This document shows positions 9,534-17,906 of a stretch of 55,073 bases of DNA, in pieces (positions within the stretch are counted from its first letter, which is position 1; every line of letters begins with the position of its first letter). The stretch comes from Candidatus Woesearchaeota archaeon (GTDB lineage: Archaea; Nanobdellota; Nanobdellia; Woesearchaeales; 21-14-0-10-32-9), in assembly GCA_021736975.1 (NCBI GenBank), contig JAIPET010000008.1, forward strand, positions 1-55,073, in the 5' to 3' direction. The translations under genes and the position numbers were made by a program. The notes under the pieces are model-generated. The model was not told the origin of the DNA and did not search any database. It was given only the letters and a program-made list of their open reading frames with translations.

Positions 9534-10529
9534 TTGTACGATATAATTACAGTTGGTAGTAATACGGTTGATATATTTGTTAAAACGAATACGCCTGTGT
9601 TGCATTTAAAAAAAAGAGGCAAATTAAAAGTTGATAAGAATTGTATTGCGTATCCTCTTGGAGATAAAATTTTAATTACTCATCTTGAACATCAAGTTGG
9701 TGGTGGTGGTACGAATACTGCTGTTGCTTTTTCTAGAGCTGGTTTAAGAACTGCTTATTTAGGTAAGATTGGTAAAGATGATTCTGGTTTATCGGTTTTT
9801 AGATTATTAAAACAAGAAAATGTTTCTTTTGTGGGTGTTCTTGGTAAAGAAACTGGTACTTCTGTTGTTTTAGATTCTATTAAAGATGATAGGACTATTT
9901 TAACATATAAGGGTTGTAATAATGATCTTAAATTTAGTGAACTTAATTTTAGAAAATTAAGAACTGATTGGTTTTATTTTAGTTCTATGATTGGTGAATC
10001 TTTTAAAACTATTTCAAAGCTTTCAGATTATGCACACAAAGCAAATATTAAGGTTGCTATGAATCCTTCTTCTTATCTTGTTTCAAAGGGTATGGCTTAT
10101 CTTTCGTCGGTTTTAAAAACATGTGATATTTTAGTTTTGAATAGGGAAGAAGCTCAAACTTTAAGTAAAAAGAATAATATTAAAGATATTGTTAGGGTTT
10201 TAAAGGAAAAAGTGCAGGATTTTGTTGTTGTTACTGATGCAAAGAATGGCGCATATTGTTATGATGGGGAGTTTTTGATGTTTGCTAAACCTAAAAGTGT
10301 AAAAATTGTTGAAACTACTGGTGCAGGTGATGCTTTTGCTTCTGGTTTTGTTGCGGGTATTGCTTTAGGTAAGGGTAAGGAGTTTGCGTTCAGAATGGGT
10401 TTTTTAGAATCTGAATCTGTTATTCAAGCATATGGTGCAAAAAATGATTTGTTGTTTAAAAGTAAATTGTTTTCGTTAGCAAAAAAAGATAATAGAAAAA
10501 TAGTAAATATGAAATTGACTATGAGGTGA
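9534..10529 (+). CDS. PfkB/ribokinase-family carbohydrate kinase
   Basis: 331 aa. Phosphoryl transfer from ATP to a sugar or nucleoside. Signature 1 region is HQVGGGGTNTAV (53-64) and signature 2 is ETTGAGDAFASGF (260-272) with the GAGD anion hole and catalytic Asp266. The start is TTG at 9534 with SD GAGGTGAGG ending four bases upstream and TATA at about 9488-9500; no ATG precedes the conserved DIITVGSNTVD strand. It is co-transcribed with the aldolase gene, whose SD contains this gene's stop codon, so it probably makes a phosphorylated hexose for that aldolase. Exact substrate not determined by the sequence. Confidence 0.9.
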   Translation: MYDIITVGSNTVDIFVKTNTPVLHLKKRGKLKVDKNCIAYPLGDKILITHLEHQVGGGGTNTAVAFSRAGLRTAYLGKIGKDDSGLSVFRLLKQENVSFVGVLGKETGTSVVLDSIKDDRTILTYKGCNNDLKFSELNFRKLRTDWFYFSSMIGESFKTISKLSDYAHKANIKVAMNPSSYLVSKGMAYLSSVLKTCDILVLNREEAQTLSKKNNIKDIVRVLKEKVQDFVVVTDAKNGAYCYDGEFLMFAKPKSVKIVETTGAGDAFASGFVAGIALGKGKEFAFRMGFLESESVIQAYGAKNDLLFKSKLFSLAKKDNRKIVNMKLTMR

Positions 10530-10536
10530 TGTGAAA

Positions 10537-11334
10537 ATGTTTTGGAATAAAAATAATATTTTTGAAAATGGTAGGACTATGATTTTGGCTTATGATCAGG
10601 GGTTTGAACATGGTCCTGCAGATTTTAATATGTCTAATGCAGATCCTGAAAAAATATTTAAAATTGCTTTAAATGGTGGATATTCTGCTTTTGCAGTTCA
10701 AGCAGGTATTGCAGAGAAATATTATAAGGGGAAATATAGGAAGGTTCCTTTGATTGTTAAGCTTAACGCGAAAGACAGATTTGATAATCATGATCCTGTT
10801 TCTTTACAGCATACAAGTGTTGCATACGCTAAAAAAATTGGTGCTGCAGGTGTTGGTTATACTATTTATTTAGGTAGTTCTCATGAACAAAGAATGTTTG
10901 TTGAGTTTGGTAGGATTTGCGAGGAAGCAAAAAAGTTAGGTCTTTTTACTATGTGTTGGATGTATCCTCGTGGAAATAAGATTACTAATGAGCTTTCTAC
11001 TGAAACTATTTGTTATGGTTCAAGAATCGCAATGGAGTTAGGTGCAGATATTGTTAAAATTAAATATAATGGTGATTCTGCGGGTATGAAATGGATTGTT
11101 GAGTGTGCAGGTAAAACAAAAGTTGTTGTTGCAGGGGGTTCAAAAGTTAATGAATTTGAATTTTTAAAAAATATTCATGAGGCTATAAATTCTGGCGCTG
11201 TGGGTTTGGCGGTTGGTAGAAATGTTTGGCAAGATTCTGATCCTTTAAAATTAAGTGCTAATTTAAGGAAAGTTATCTTTTTGAATAAGTCTCCTCAAGA
11301 ATTAAAAGATTCTGTTGTAGAAGGTGGAAAATAG
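10537..11334 (+). CDS. Class I fructose-bisphosphate aldolase, archaeal DhnA type
   Basis: 265 aa from the ATG at 10537. Interconverts fructose-1,6-bisphosphate and triose phosphates by a Schiff-base lysine. Family hallmarks are LAYDQGFEHGP (17-27), MYPRGN (142-147) and the active-site strand ADIVKIKY (170-177) carrying the lysine (probably Lys174). The ATG is chosen over a GTG six bases upstream because SD GAGGTGA (10523-10529) sits seven bases before it. Coupled to the PfkB kinase upstream, consistent with glycolysis/gluconeogenesis in one operon. Confidence 0.93.
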   Translation: MFWNKNNIFENGRTMILAYDQGFEHGPADFNMSNADPEKIFKIALNGGYSAFAVQAGIAEKYYKGKYRKVPLIVKLNAKDRFDNHDPVSLQHTSVAYAKKIGAAGVGYTIYLGSSHEQRMFVEFGRICEEAKKLGLFTMCWMYPRGNKITNELSTETICYGSRIAMELGADIVKIKYNGDSAGMKWIVECAGKTKVVVAGGSKVNEFEFLKNIHEAINSGAVGLAVGRNVWQDSDPLKLSANLRKVIFLNKSPQELKDSVVEGGK

Positions 11335-11395
11335 CACAACTTTTAAATACCTAATTTGTCATTAGGTTTATTATGGTTGATGAGGTGGTGATTTT

Positions 11396-13153
11396 TTGGA
11401 TTTTACTATGACTCTTAATAAAATAAATGAGTCTGATTTGAGTAAGGTAGGTATGAGGGCAGTTGATCTTGCTAAGTTGTATCAGAATAGGATTTTAGTT
11501 GCGCCATCTTTTGTAGTTCCTAATTTTTATTTTGATGAATTTTTATCTTCTGGCGGTCTTAATATGAAGATTAAGAAACTTATTGAGTCTTTAGATTTTT
11601 CTAATGGTGGTTCTTTAAATGCTGCTTTTGAAACAATTTCTATTTGGTTTAAGGAAGAGAAATTATCAACTTCTTTGAAAGAACAATTAAAAGAGGCTTA
11701 TGAATCTTTAGCATTAGGGTCTGAATTAGGTGGTGCGGAAGATTTTCTTGGTTCTAACGATCCTGTTGTTAATTTAGTTGTTAGTCCTGATTATGTTAAT
11801 GATGTTTCTTCAGTTAAAGGTATTTTTCTTAATGTTAGTGGGTTTGAAGATTTTATTGATGCTTTAAAATCTTGTTGGCTTTCTTTATTTTCTGTTAAAG
11901 AATTATCTCTTAGGTATTTGAGGGGTATAAAAAAGTTTAATTCAGGAGTTATTGTTCAGTTAATGAATAAATATTCTGTTTCAGCAGAAGTTTATACTAA
12001 GGGTGCTTTTGCAAATTATGATATTTTGGTGAATTCATATTTTGGATTATTTGATATTACTAAATCTGTTGTTAAAGATGAATTTTCTGTTACTTATGAT
12101 TCTATGAATATTACGACTGCTAATGTTGTTAGGCAAGAGTTTTCAGTTATTCCTTCTGATAAATCGACTATTTTGATTAAGAGAAGTCTTGGTTCTAGAG
12201 GGGAAAATCAAAAATTGAGTAATTTTTCTGTTCTTGAAGTTGCTCGTTTAGCTAAAAGAGCTAAGTTGTTATTGGGCTTTGATATTAAATTAATTTTTGG
12301 AGTTTCTGATAAGTTAGTTACTTGTTTGTTTATTTCTAGATTGGAGTCTGGTATTTCTGAGAAAAAATCAAGTTTTTTTCAGGTTGAAGATGTTCCTGAG
12401 AAGAAGATTGATGAAAATATGGATTCTTCTGAAGATTATGTTTCTGAAATTTCTGAAAATAATGATTATGTTGTTTCAGGAGATTTTGATGAAATTGAAT
12501 CAGAAGTTTTTGTTGAAAAAACTAAAAAATTTGAAAATGTTGAAAATTTTCAAGATGATATTGTTTCTGAATCTGTTTCTGAATCTGTTTCTGAATCTGA
12601 GTCTTTTGATAATCATTATGATGTTGTTGTTGATGATGAAGTAAGTACTAGTGAAGTAAGTAGTGCTGAAAATAGTCCAAAGGAAGAATATCAAAATAAA
12701 TCATTGGTTTCTGAAGGTTTTACTGATGTTTCTAATTTGATAGATGATGGTGCTGCTTCACAAGAAATAAATAGTTCTTTAGAAAATTCTGAAAATTCTA
12801 GTGTTTCTAATGATTCTGGTAATTCTGATGATTTTATTTTTAATGATATTGAAATTGATGATGGTGTAAAAACTAGTTCAACCAAAGGAGTTGATTATTA
12901 TTTGTCTGTAATTAAAAATGTGGAGTCTGTTGTAGATGATAAAATTTATATGGTTTATAGACAAAAGTATGGTGACGAGCCTTTGTCTTTTGATGATGCG
13001 GTAGCTAGATTATCAGAGAATTCTGATTTAGTTGGTTTGGATGCTGTTCATGCTTTGAAAAGTATTAAAGAGGATTTAATGAGAGGGAATGATGTGAATT
13101 TAGATAATTTTAATATAATTGTTGAGGAGGCCAAGTCTTTTCCTGGTAATTGA
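11396..13153 (+). CDS. Degenerate PEP-synthase-like (PPDK N-terminal) domain with acidic tail
   Basis: 585 aa, TTG start with SD GAGGTGG about seven bases upstream. Residues 15-325 follow the pyruvate-phosphate dikinase/PEP synthase ATP-binding domain: VGMRAVDLAKLYQNRILVAP, then VSGFEDFIDALKSCWLSLFS near 150, and a final strand before the linker. The Arg-Ser-Ser ATP-binding motif of active enzymes is missing and no phosphohistidine domain follows, so it is probably not an active PEP synthase. Residues 335-500 are acidic, Ser-rich and disordered, with perfect VSES repeats near 390. A helical C-terminal domain (500-585) ends it. It follows the aldolase gene by 61 bases but has its own TATA box near 11343. 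Confidence 0.72.
   Translation: MDFTMTLNKINESDLSKVGMRAVDLAKLYQNRILVAPSFVVPNFYFDEFLSSGGLNMKIKKLIESLDFSNGGSLNAAFETISIWFKEEKLSTSLKEQLKEAYESLALGSELGGAEDFLGSNDPVVNLVVSPDYVNDVSSVKGIFLNVSGFEDFIDALKSCWLSLFSVKELSLRYLRGIKKFNSGVIVQLMNKYSVSAEVYTKGAFANYDILVNSYFGLFDITKSVVKDEFSVTYDSMNITTANVVRQEFSVIPSDKSTILIKRSLGSRGENQKLSNFSVLEVARLAKRAKLLLGFDIKLIFGVSDKLVTCLFISRLESGISEKKSSFFQVEDVPEKKIDENMDSSEDYVSEISENNDYVVSGDFDEIESEVFVEKTKKFENVENFQDDIVSESVSESVSESESFDNHYDVVVDDEVSTSEVSSAENSPKEEYQNKSLVSEGFTDVSNLIDDGAASQEINSSLENSENSSVSNDSGNSDDFIFNDIEIDDGVKTSSTKGVDYYLSVIKNVESVVDDKIYMVYRQKYGDEPLSFDDAVARLSENSDLVGLDAVHALKSIKEDLMRGNDVNLDNFNIIVEEAKSFPGN
12565..12603 (+). repeat. In-frame tandem repeat, 12-base unit
   Basis: Three to four copies of a TTTCTGAATCTG unit encode the VSES repeats in the acidic tail of the surrounding gene. 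Such a repeat is prone to length change by slippage. Confidence 0.7.
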
Positions 13154-13155
13154 AG

Positions 13156-13668
13156 ATGGGTATTTTTTCATTTTTACAAAAAAAGGAGTCGAAGATTTTA
13201 CATATTGAGCATTCAGATATTGCTATTAATAAGCAAATTTTTGATTTAATTGCTAAACTTGAGTCTCAACTTACTAATGTTTCTAATGCTTTAAAGAAAT
13301 CTGATGTTTCTGAAGTTTCTGCTCGTTTGGCTGAACTTGAAAATGTATTTATACGAATAAAGACTAAAGTTGATTCTTTAATTGTTGATGTTGAAACAAT
13401 TATGGGTATTGAGTCACAAAACAGGGATTTTATTATGCTTAATGATGGTGATTATATTTCTGATAAGTTAGAGCGTCTTAAAACTATGAGTTCTGTTTTA
13501 GATGAGCTTGTTGAACTTATTAGTCATCATCCAGGAATGTCTGAACTTAAAAGTGATTTATTGTCTTATATGTATTCTAGACTTAATGTGCTTATTGATT
13601 CTATTAATTCTGTTGCTAGTGATGACAGTCATATGGAATTTGTATATGGTCATTTATCTTCTTTTTAG
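13156..13668 (+). CDS. Hypothetical coiled-coil protein
   Basis: 170 aa from ATG 13156, three bases after the stop of the upstream gene; a TTG two codons earlier is possible. Mostly helical with heptad-like leucine and valine spacing (IFDLIAKLESQLTNVSNALK at about 30-50 and LERLKTMSSVLDELVELISH at about 104-124). No signal peptide or membrane segment. The tight junction with the degenerate PEP-synthase-like gene suggests the two products act together. Function unknown. Confidence 0.7.
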   Translation: MGIFSFLQKKESKILHIEHSDIAINKQIFDLIAKLESQLTNVSNALKKSDVSEVSARLAELENVFIRIKTKVDSLIVDVETIMGIESQNRDFIMLNDGDYISDKLERLKTMSSVLDELVELISHHPGMSELKSDLLSYMYSRLNVLIDSINSVASDDSHMEFVYGHLSSF

Positions 13669-13738
13669 GTTTTTAGTTCTTATTAGTTTATATGTACACA
13701 TTTGTATTGTTTTTAAGCAAATTGAAAGAATTTGATAT

Positions 13739-14755
13739 TTACTGTTCTAATTTGGTTATTGTTCTTGTTAATGATTTATGTATGAATATGTTGTGTTGTT
13801 CTTTTATGGTCCATTTTGTTTGTTTTAGGAGTTTTTTTACATTTATTGTGCTTGGATGAGTTAAGATGATTGTTTTTGTTAATTTTTGATATTTTATTAA
13901 GAATTCTTCCACTAAATCTGATAGTTTTTGTTTCAAAATAGAACTTTTTCCATATGGGACGTCTGTTACTATTGCTTCTATTTTTTGATTATATGTTAAA
14001 GCATCCATTTTTTTAAGTTCTGTTGGTGAACCTTCCACATTTTTTAAGTTCATTTTTGCTCTTATTATCATTTCATGGTCGATATCTAGTCCTTTTGTTT
14101 TTAATCCAATCATTTTTGCTTCTATTAATATTCCTCCAGCTCCACAAAATGGATCTAGTATTTCTTTTTTTGCTCCTGACATGTTTACTATTGCTCTTGC
14201 TAATTTTGGGTTCATACTTGTTGGATGAGGTGCAGGTCTATTGTGAGATTTTCGTTTTTCAAAATTTTCTTTATTTTCCCAGATTGTTTGAGTTAAATAG
14301 TATTTTTTATTTAGTTTTAGAATATTTATTTCAATCTCTGGATTGTTCAGATTTACATCTGAGAATTTTTTGTATAATTTTAAATTTTTTACAAAATCTC
14401 CTATTTCTGCAAATTTTATATTTTTGTGATCCATATTTATTATGTTGATTTTGAATGTGTTTTTTTTGGTTCCTTGAAATTCTTTGATTTTTGTTGTTAT
14501 TATTTTTTTAGATAATTCTTGAGGTTCTTTTGATTCTAGGATTATTTTTGATATTTTTTTTGTGTAAGCTAGTCTTTCTAAATTTCTATTCGGAACCTTT
14601 ATTTCTTGTGGAGTTATTGAAATTATTGTATTTTCGATTTCTTTGGATTGTCCATCTAAGATTTTTTCAATAATTATTTTTGCTTCAGATTTTGATATTT
14701 TGATGTTTTCTTTACTTAATTCAAATAGGTATTTGTTTGGTGTTTTATCTTTCAT
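13739..14755 (-). CDS. tRNA (guanine-N2) methyltransferase, Trm-G10/Trm11-like
   Basis: 338 aa. S-adenosylmethionine-dependent methylation of guanine in tRNA, most likely m2G/m22G at position 10. An N-terminal THUMP-like region (1-150) is followed by a Rossmann methyltransferase: RPAPHPTSMNPKLARA (173-188), SAM loop DPFCGAGG (201-208), and catalytic TDVPYG (264-269), a variant of the family's TDPPYG with Val for the first Pro. The gene is divergent from the winged-helix regulator at 14871 and shares its operator-bearing intergenic region. Confidence 0.85.
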   Translation of the reverse strand: MKDKTPNKYLFELSKENIKISKSEAKIIIEKILDGQSKEIENTIISITPQEIKVPNRNLERLAYTKKISKIILESKEPQELSKKIITTKIKEFQGTKKNTFKINIINMDHKNIKFAEIGDFVKNLKLYKKFSDVNLNNPEIEINILKLNKKYYLTQTIWENKENFEKRKSHNRPAPHPTSMNPKLARAIVNMSGAKKEILDPFCGAGGILIEAKMIGLKTKGLDIDHEMIIRAKMNLKNVEGSPTELKKMDALTYNQKIEAIVTDVPYGKSSILKQKLSDLVEEFLIKYQKLTKTIILTHPSTINVKKLLKQTKWTIKEQHNIFIHKSLTRTITKLEQ

Positions 14756-14801
14756 TTCTTATTTGGATTTCTGTTGCTTAATTAAGTTTACGAAAAAACA
14801 C

Positions 14802-14839
14802 TGTTTCAAAAATGAAACACTGTTCCAAAAATGGAAACA
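14802..14839. promoter_or_regulatory. Tandem palindromic operators upstream of the 14871 regulator
   Basis: Two palindromes lie 19 bases apart: TGTTTCA-AAAA-TGAAACA (14802-14819, perfect arms) and TGTTCCA-AAAA-TGGAAACA (14821-14839, near perfect). The second abuts the TATA box, so bound protein would cover the BRE. The position suggests autoregulation by the winged-helix product and possible control of the divergent methyltransferase gene. Confidence 0.75.
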
Positions 14840-14848
14840 TTTATATAG
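14839..14848 (+). promoter_or_regulatory. TATA box of the 14871 regulator
   Basis: ATTTATATAG is centred about 27 bases before the ATG, so the transcript would start at or next to the start codon. Confidence 0.6.
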
Positions 14849-14870
14849 TTCTCGTCGATAAACAAAGTAT

Positions 14871-15407
14871 ATGGAGAAAAAAGAGATCCTTGAAAATTTG
14901 TTTGATAAGAAGATTATCAAGGTATTAAAGCTGTTTATCAACAATCCATCTGAAGATTATTATTTAAGGGAAATAGCTAAATTGACAAGGGTTGCTCCTG
15001 CTTCGGTTCATAGGATATTAAAGACTTTGATGTCTGCAGATATTATTAGAGAAGAAAAAAATAAGCATTTGAAAACTTATTGGTTTAATTCTAATAATTC
15101 TAAGTTTTTAATAGATTTGTTGGAAGATAAGACTTCTGCCATTCAAGAGTTCACACAATTCATTTCTAGCGTCTCAGGGGTTCAAATGGCTGTTATGCAT
15201 GGAAGGGAAGAAAAGGATAAGGCTAGTATTTTGATAATGGGTGATGAATTAGATAAGGATTCTATAAGGGAGAAGGTTGTTGATATTAAGCAAAGATATA
15301 AGTTCAATATTATTTATTTGGTTCTGTTGCCAGATCAATATGAGCAAATGGTTTCGATGGGTTTGTATCCTGGTCAGAAAAAAATATTATATAGAAAAAA
15401 CAACTAG
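14871..15407 (+). CDS. Winged-helix transcriptional regulator with C-terminal sensor-like domain
   Basis: 178 aa. Residues 15-75 form a winged helix: YYLREIAKLTRVAPASVHRI gives helix 2 and the recognition helix, and a basic wing follows (EEKNKHLKTYW). Residues 95-170 are alpha/beta (VQMAVMHGREEKDKASILIM, then IIYLVLL), resembling the nucleotidyltransferase-like regulatory domain seen in other archaeal MarR/ArsR-like regulators. The gene has two palindromic operators over its promoter. ftsZ follows 267 bases downstream with its own promoter. Regulated genes other than itself are unknown. Confidence 0.8.
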   Translation: MEKKEILENLFDKKIIKVLKLFINNPSEDYYLREIAKLTRVAPASVHRILKTLMSADIIREEKNKHLKTYWFNSNNSKFLIDLLEDKTSAIQEFTQFISSVSGVQMAVMHGREEKDKASILIMGDELDKDSIREKVVDIKQRYKFNIIYLVLLPDQYEQMVSMGLYPGQKKILYRKNN

Positions 15408-15443
15408 GAACTCTATTTTATAAGATATATTCTACAAGATAAT

Positions 15444-15458
15444 AATATTTATATATAA
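15444..15458 (+). promoter_or_regulatory. Promoter of ftsZ
   Basis: AATATTTATATATAA is the best TATA-like tract upstream of ftsZ. Initiation about 25 bases on (near 15478) gives a leader of about 197 bases, unusual beside the leaderless genes around it. Confidence 0.5.
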
Positions 15459-15477
15459 CTTAAGCAACTATTTAAGT

Positions 15478-15674
15478 AGAGTTTTGGAACTACCAAAATC
15501 AAGCAATAAAAATGGGGATTTCCGAGTCATCCCAACAATTGACAAGGAAAGATTATTGATTAATTATTGCACGGACAGAAAGTTCTCTAGTAGGTGAATT
15601 TATGCTAGTTTGCAATCTGAACATTGGTTGTAACAAATACAAAATAAAACGAAAAAACCACGGAGGGGGAAAAT
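15478..15674 (+). promoter_or_regulatory. Long structured 5' leader of ftsZ
   Basis: The leader holds a TTTTGG/CCAAAA hairpin (about 15482-15499), a GGGAT/ATCCC hairpin (about 15514-15532), a small ORF at 15602 with its own SD, and the ftsZ SD GGAGGGGG at 15662-15669. The SD is the strongest in the window. Confidence 0.5.
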
Positions 15675-15691
15675 ATGAGCGGAGAATTTGA
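15602..15691 (+). CDS. Possible leader peptide ORF overlapping the ftsZ start
   Basis: 29 codons from ATG to TGA, with AGGTGA four bases before the ATG. The predicted peptide opens MLVCNLNIGCNKYK and ends in a basic run. Its 3' end overlaps the first 17 bases of ftsZ in another frame and passes through the ftsZ SD. It could couple or gate ftsZ translation; coding is unproven. Confidence 0.35.
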   Translation: MLVCNLNIGCNKYKIKRKNHGGGKYERRI

Positions 15692-16712
15692 ACAATTGGA
15701 TGTTGGTCAAGCTAACATTAAAGTAGTAGGTGCAGGTGGCGCAGGATGTAATATGACGAACTGGTTATACATGAAAGGTATACAAGGTGCGGAAATAATT
15801 GCGTGCAATACAGATCAACAACATCTTAATGTAGTTGAAGCAGATAAAAAAATTCTAATAGGAAGAGACGTAACTAGAGGTCTTGGAGCAGGCGGATATC
15901 CTGAAAAAGGAGCAGAAGCAGCACAAGAAAGTATGTCAAATATAAAAGAATCACTAAAAGGATCAGATATGGTATTTATATGTGCAGGAATGGGAGGTGG
16001 AACAGGAACAGGTTCAGCCCCAGTAGTGGCACAAGTAGCAAGAGATATGGGTGCAATAGTAATAGGAACTGTAACAATGCCTTTCAAAATTGAAAGAGCA
16101 AGAGTAGACAAAGCAGAATTTGGACTACAATTACTAAGAAAACAATCAGATACAGTTATTGTGATTGATAACAACAGATTAGTTCAAATTGCAGGAAATC
16201 TACCAGTTCAACAAGCATTTGCAGTTGCAAATGAACTAATTGCAACAATGATAAAAGGAATAGTGGAAACAATTGCAGTTCCATCATTAGTAAACCTAGA
16301 TTATGCAGACGTAAAAGCAATTATGACAAATGGAGATGTAGCAGCTATAGGAGTTGGAGCATCAGATACAAATAATAGAGTAGAAGAAGCAGTAAAAGGC
16401 GCACTATCAAATCCATTGTTAGATATTAGCTATCAAGGTGCATCAGGAGCAATCATACAAATCCACGGTGGACACGATATGACTCTTGATGAAATCAACA
16501 AAATCGGAGAACTTGTAACAGAATCCATGGATGAAGACGCAAATGTCATCTGGGGAGCAAGAGTTACAGACGATATGAAAGGTAAACTAACTGTGATGAC
16601 AATAATTACAGGTGTAAAATCACCTTGGATACTAGGAAAACAATCAGCAAAACAAGCTGAAAGTGCAAGAGCAAAATTAAGCTCAGAACTAGGAATCGAA
16701 ATAGTTAGATAA
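15675..16712 (+). CDS. ftsZ: Cell division GTPase FtsZ
   Basis: 345 aa tubulin-family GTPase that forms the division ring. GTP-binding features: GAGGAG at 19-24, tubulin signature GGGTGTG at 107-113, and the catalytic T7 loop NLDYAD at 207-212. The short acidic or basic C-terminal tail typical of bacteria is absent, as in many archaeal FtsZ. Strong SD GGAGGGGG five bases before the ATG. Codon use is A-ending and A/C-rich, unlike neighbouring + strand genes: in the 60 bases from 16021 I count 23 A and 12 T, against 15 A and 28 T from 9781. A hairpin terminator follows directly. Confidence 0.97.
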   Translation: MSGEFEQLDVGQANIKVVGAGGAGCNMTNWLYMKGIQGAEIIACNTDQQHLNVVEADKKILIGRDVTRGLGAGGYPEKGAEAAQESMSNIKESLKGSDMVFICAGMGGGTGTGSAPVVAQVARDMGAIVIGTVTMPFKIERARVDKAEFGLQLLRKQSDTVIVIDNNRLVQIAGNLPVQQAFAVANELIATMIKGIVETIAVPSLVNLDYADVKAIMTNGDVAAIGVGASDTNNRVEEAVKGALSNPLLDISYQGASGAIIQIHGGHDMTLDEINKIGELVTESMDEDANVIWGARVTDDMKGKLTVMTIITGVKSPWILGKQSAKQAESARAKLSSELGIEIVR

Positions 16713-16733
16713 GGCCTAAAGCCTTTTTTTTTT
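16711..16733 (+). terminator. Hairpin plus poly-T terminator of ftsZ
   Basis: AAGGC-CTAAA-GCCTT followed by ten T, beginning inside the stop codon. Much clearer than the plain T-runs elsewhere in the window. Confidence 0.8.
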
Positions 16734-16747
16734 AATTATTTTGCTCT

Positions 16748-16828
16748 GCAAAGAATTTATTTTCATGAATTTTTTCATGTTTATGAGTTAAACTCAAAAT
16801 CATGAGATGATTTTCATGTCTTCTTTGC
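16748..16828 (+). ncRNA. Multi-hairpin RNA-like region after ftsZ
   Basis: An outer stem GCAAAGAA (16748-16755)/TTCTTTGC (16821-16828) encloses three small hairpins: CATGAA/TTCATG, GAGT/ACTC and CATGA/TCATG, giving a four-way junction. No ORF. No classical promoter is clear directly upstream, so it may be read through from ftsZ. Confidence 0.4.
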
Positions 16829-16888
16829 CTTCACCTAAAACCTAACCCCCAACGTATCTTTTTTGTGAAGGCAATTTTTTTTTATTTT
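16825..16888 (+). terminator. Large hairpin with C-rich loop and poly-T tail
   Basis: TTGCCTTCAC (16825-16834) pairs perfectly with GTGAAGGCAA (16865-16874), then runs of T follow. The 30-base loop contains CCTAACCCCCAACG, notable on a C-poor strand. The 5' arm overlaps the 3' arm of the preceding junction stem, so the two folds exclude each other. Confidence 0.55.
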
Positions 16889-16989
16889 TTTTTTATTGGT
16901 TTGATCTTTTCATTCTATTCAAATTTAGTTAGTACTTTTGAGTGATTTTTTTAGAAAAATTTATATTTTCGATATTTGTTCTAGTTTAC

Positions 16990-17553
16990 ATGTCTATTGA
17001 ATCAGATTTACAAATTATCACTTTTAATTCTTCAATTAAGGGTGGTGTTTCAGAAGATCATACTAATGCCATGTCTGAATTGATGAATTCTTTAGGTTTT
17101 GATTCTATTGGACAAAAAAAGTATTTTTTTAGTGATGATTTATTTATTATTGGTTATGGTGTCGGGGAAAATAAGTATTCTTCTAAAATTGCTTTTAAAA
17201 AAAGAAAGGATAGATATGTTTATGAATTTCATTTTCCAAAATTTGATGAAGATCAAAAAATTGAAAAAACAAGTGTAATTAAAGGGGTAGATCTTGCTCT
17301 AAATACTTTAAGTGTTGGAACTCCTGTGGAATTAGGTTCTTGGAATGGTCAAAAATTTATTGGGTTTTGGGATTATAAATTTGGAGAAATAGATCTTAAA
17401 CAAGCAAAGTCTTTTGATGGTAAACAATTATATTCTATTAAAGAGCTTTATGATTGTTGTGCAAATCATCCTGCGGATTTACCTGATAAATATAAATCAA
17501 TAAAATATCCTGATAAATCTTTAATTTCTTCTGTAACTGTTTTATCAGAATGA
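16990..17553 (+). CDS. Hypothetical protein
   Basis: 187 aa from ATG 16990 (MSIESDLQIITFNSS), chosen because AATTTATATT (about 16958-16967) lies about 25 bases upstream; an in-frame GTG 48 bases earlier precedes that TATA box. Soluble alpha/beta protein with no recognised motif; segments GVDLALNTLSVGTPVELGSW and FIGFWDYKFGE look like conserved strands. Followed by another short orphan gene. Function unknown. Confidence 0.65.
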   Translation: MSIESDLQIITFNSSIKGGVSEDHTNAMSELMNSLGFDSIGQKKYFFSDDLFIIGYGVGENKYSSKIAFKKRKDRYVYEFHFPKFDEDQKIEKTSVIKGVDLALNTLSVGTPVELGSWNGQKFIGFWDYKFGEIDLKQAKSFDGKQLYSIKELYDCCANHPADLPDKYKSIKYPDKSLISSVTVLSE

Positions 17554-17606
17554 TTTTAGTTGTTTTTTTTAGAAAAGTTTTAATATTCTTACATTTTTAA
17601 TGGATT

Positions 17607-17906
17607 ATGGATAAAATTAAGTTAAAACTTTTATTTGAAAAATTAGGTACTTTGAAGCTTTTAGCTCGTTCAAGAAATTATTCTGGTGTTGTGGCATTTA
17701 ATAAAGGTTATTCTGGCGATGTTCATGATTTGTTTTCTTTTGGTCTTTATGATGAATATTCTGTGTTGTTTGATTCTATTAGGAATTCTATTCTTAATAG
17801 TTTTGATGTAAATCTTTCTGAAGATGCAAAGAATGATGAGCTAGCTAAAGCAGATGAGCTTTATAATGGACTTAAAAGAAAATTAAAGGATGATTGTGTT
17901 ATTTAA
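17607..17906 (+). CDS. Small hypothetical protein
   Basis: 99 aa, soluble, N-terminal basic helix (MDKIKLKLLFEKLGTLKLLA) and a charged helical C-terminus (KNDELAKADELYNGLKRKLK). TTTTAATATT upstream could be a TATA box. Its end overlaps the end of the convergent gene by four bases. Function unknown. Confidence 0.55.
   Translation: MDKIKLKLLFEKLGTLKLLARSRNYSGVVAFNKGYSGDVHDLFSFGLYDEYSVLFDSIRNSILNSFDVNLSEDAKNDELAKADELYNGLKRKLKDDCVI

Noticed and set aside
12384-12694. Leu/Ile-rich frames on both strands inside the 11396 gene
   Set aside because: They arise from the repeat-rich acidic coding segment read in other frames; no SD or promoter.
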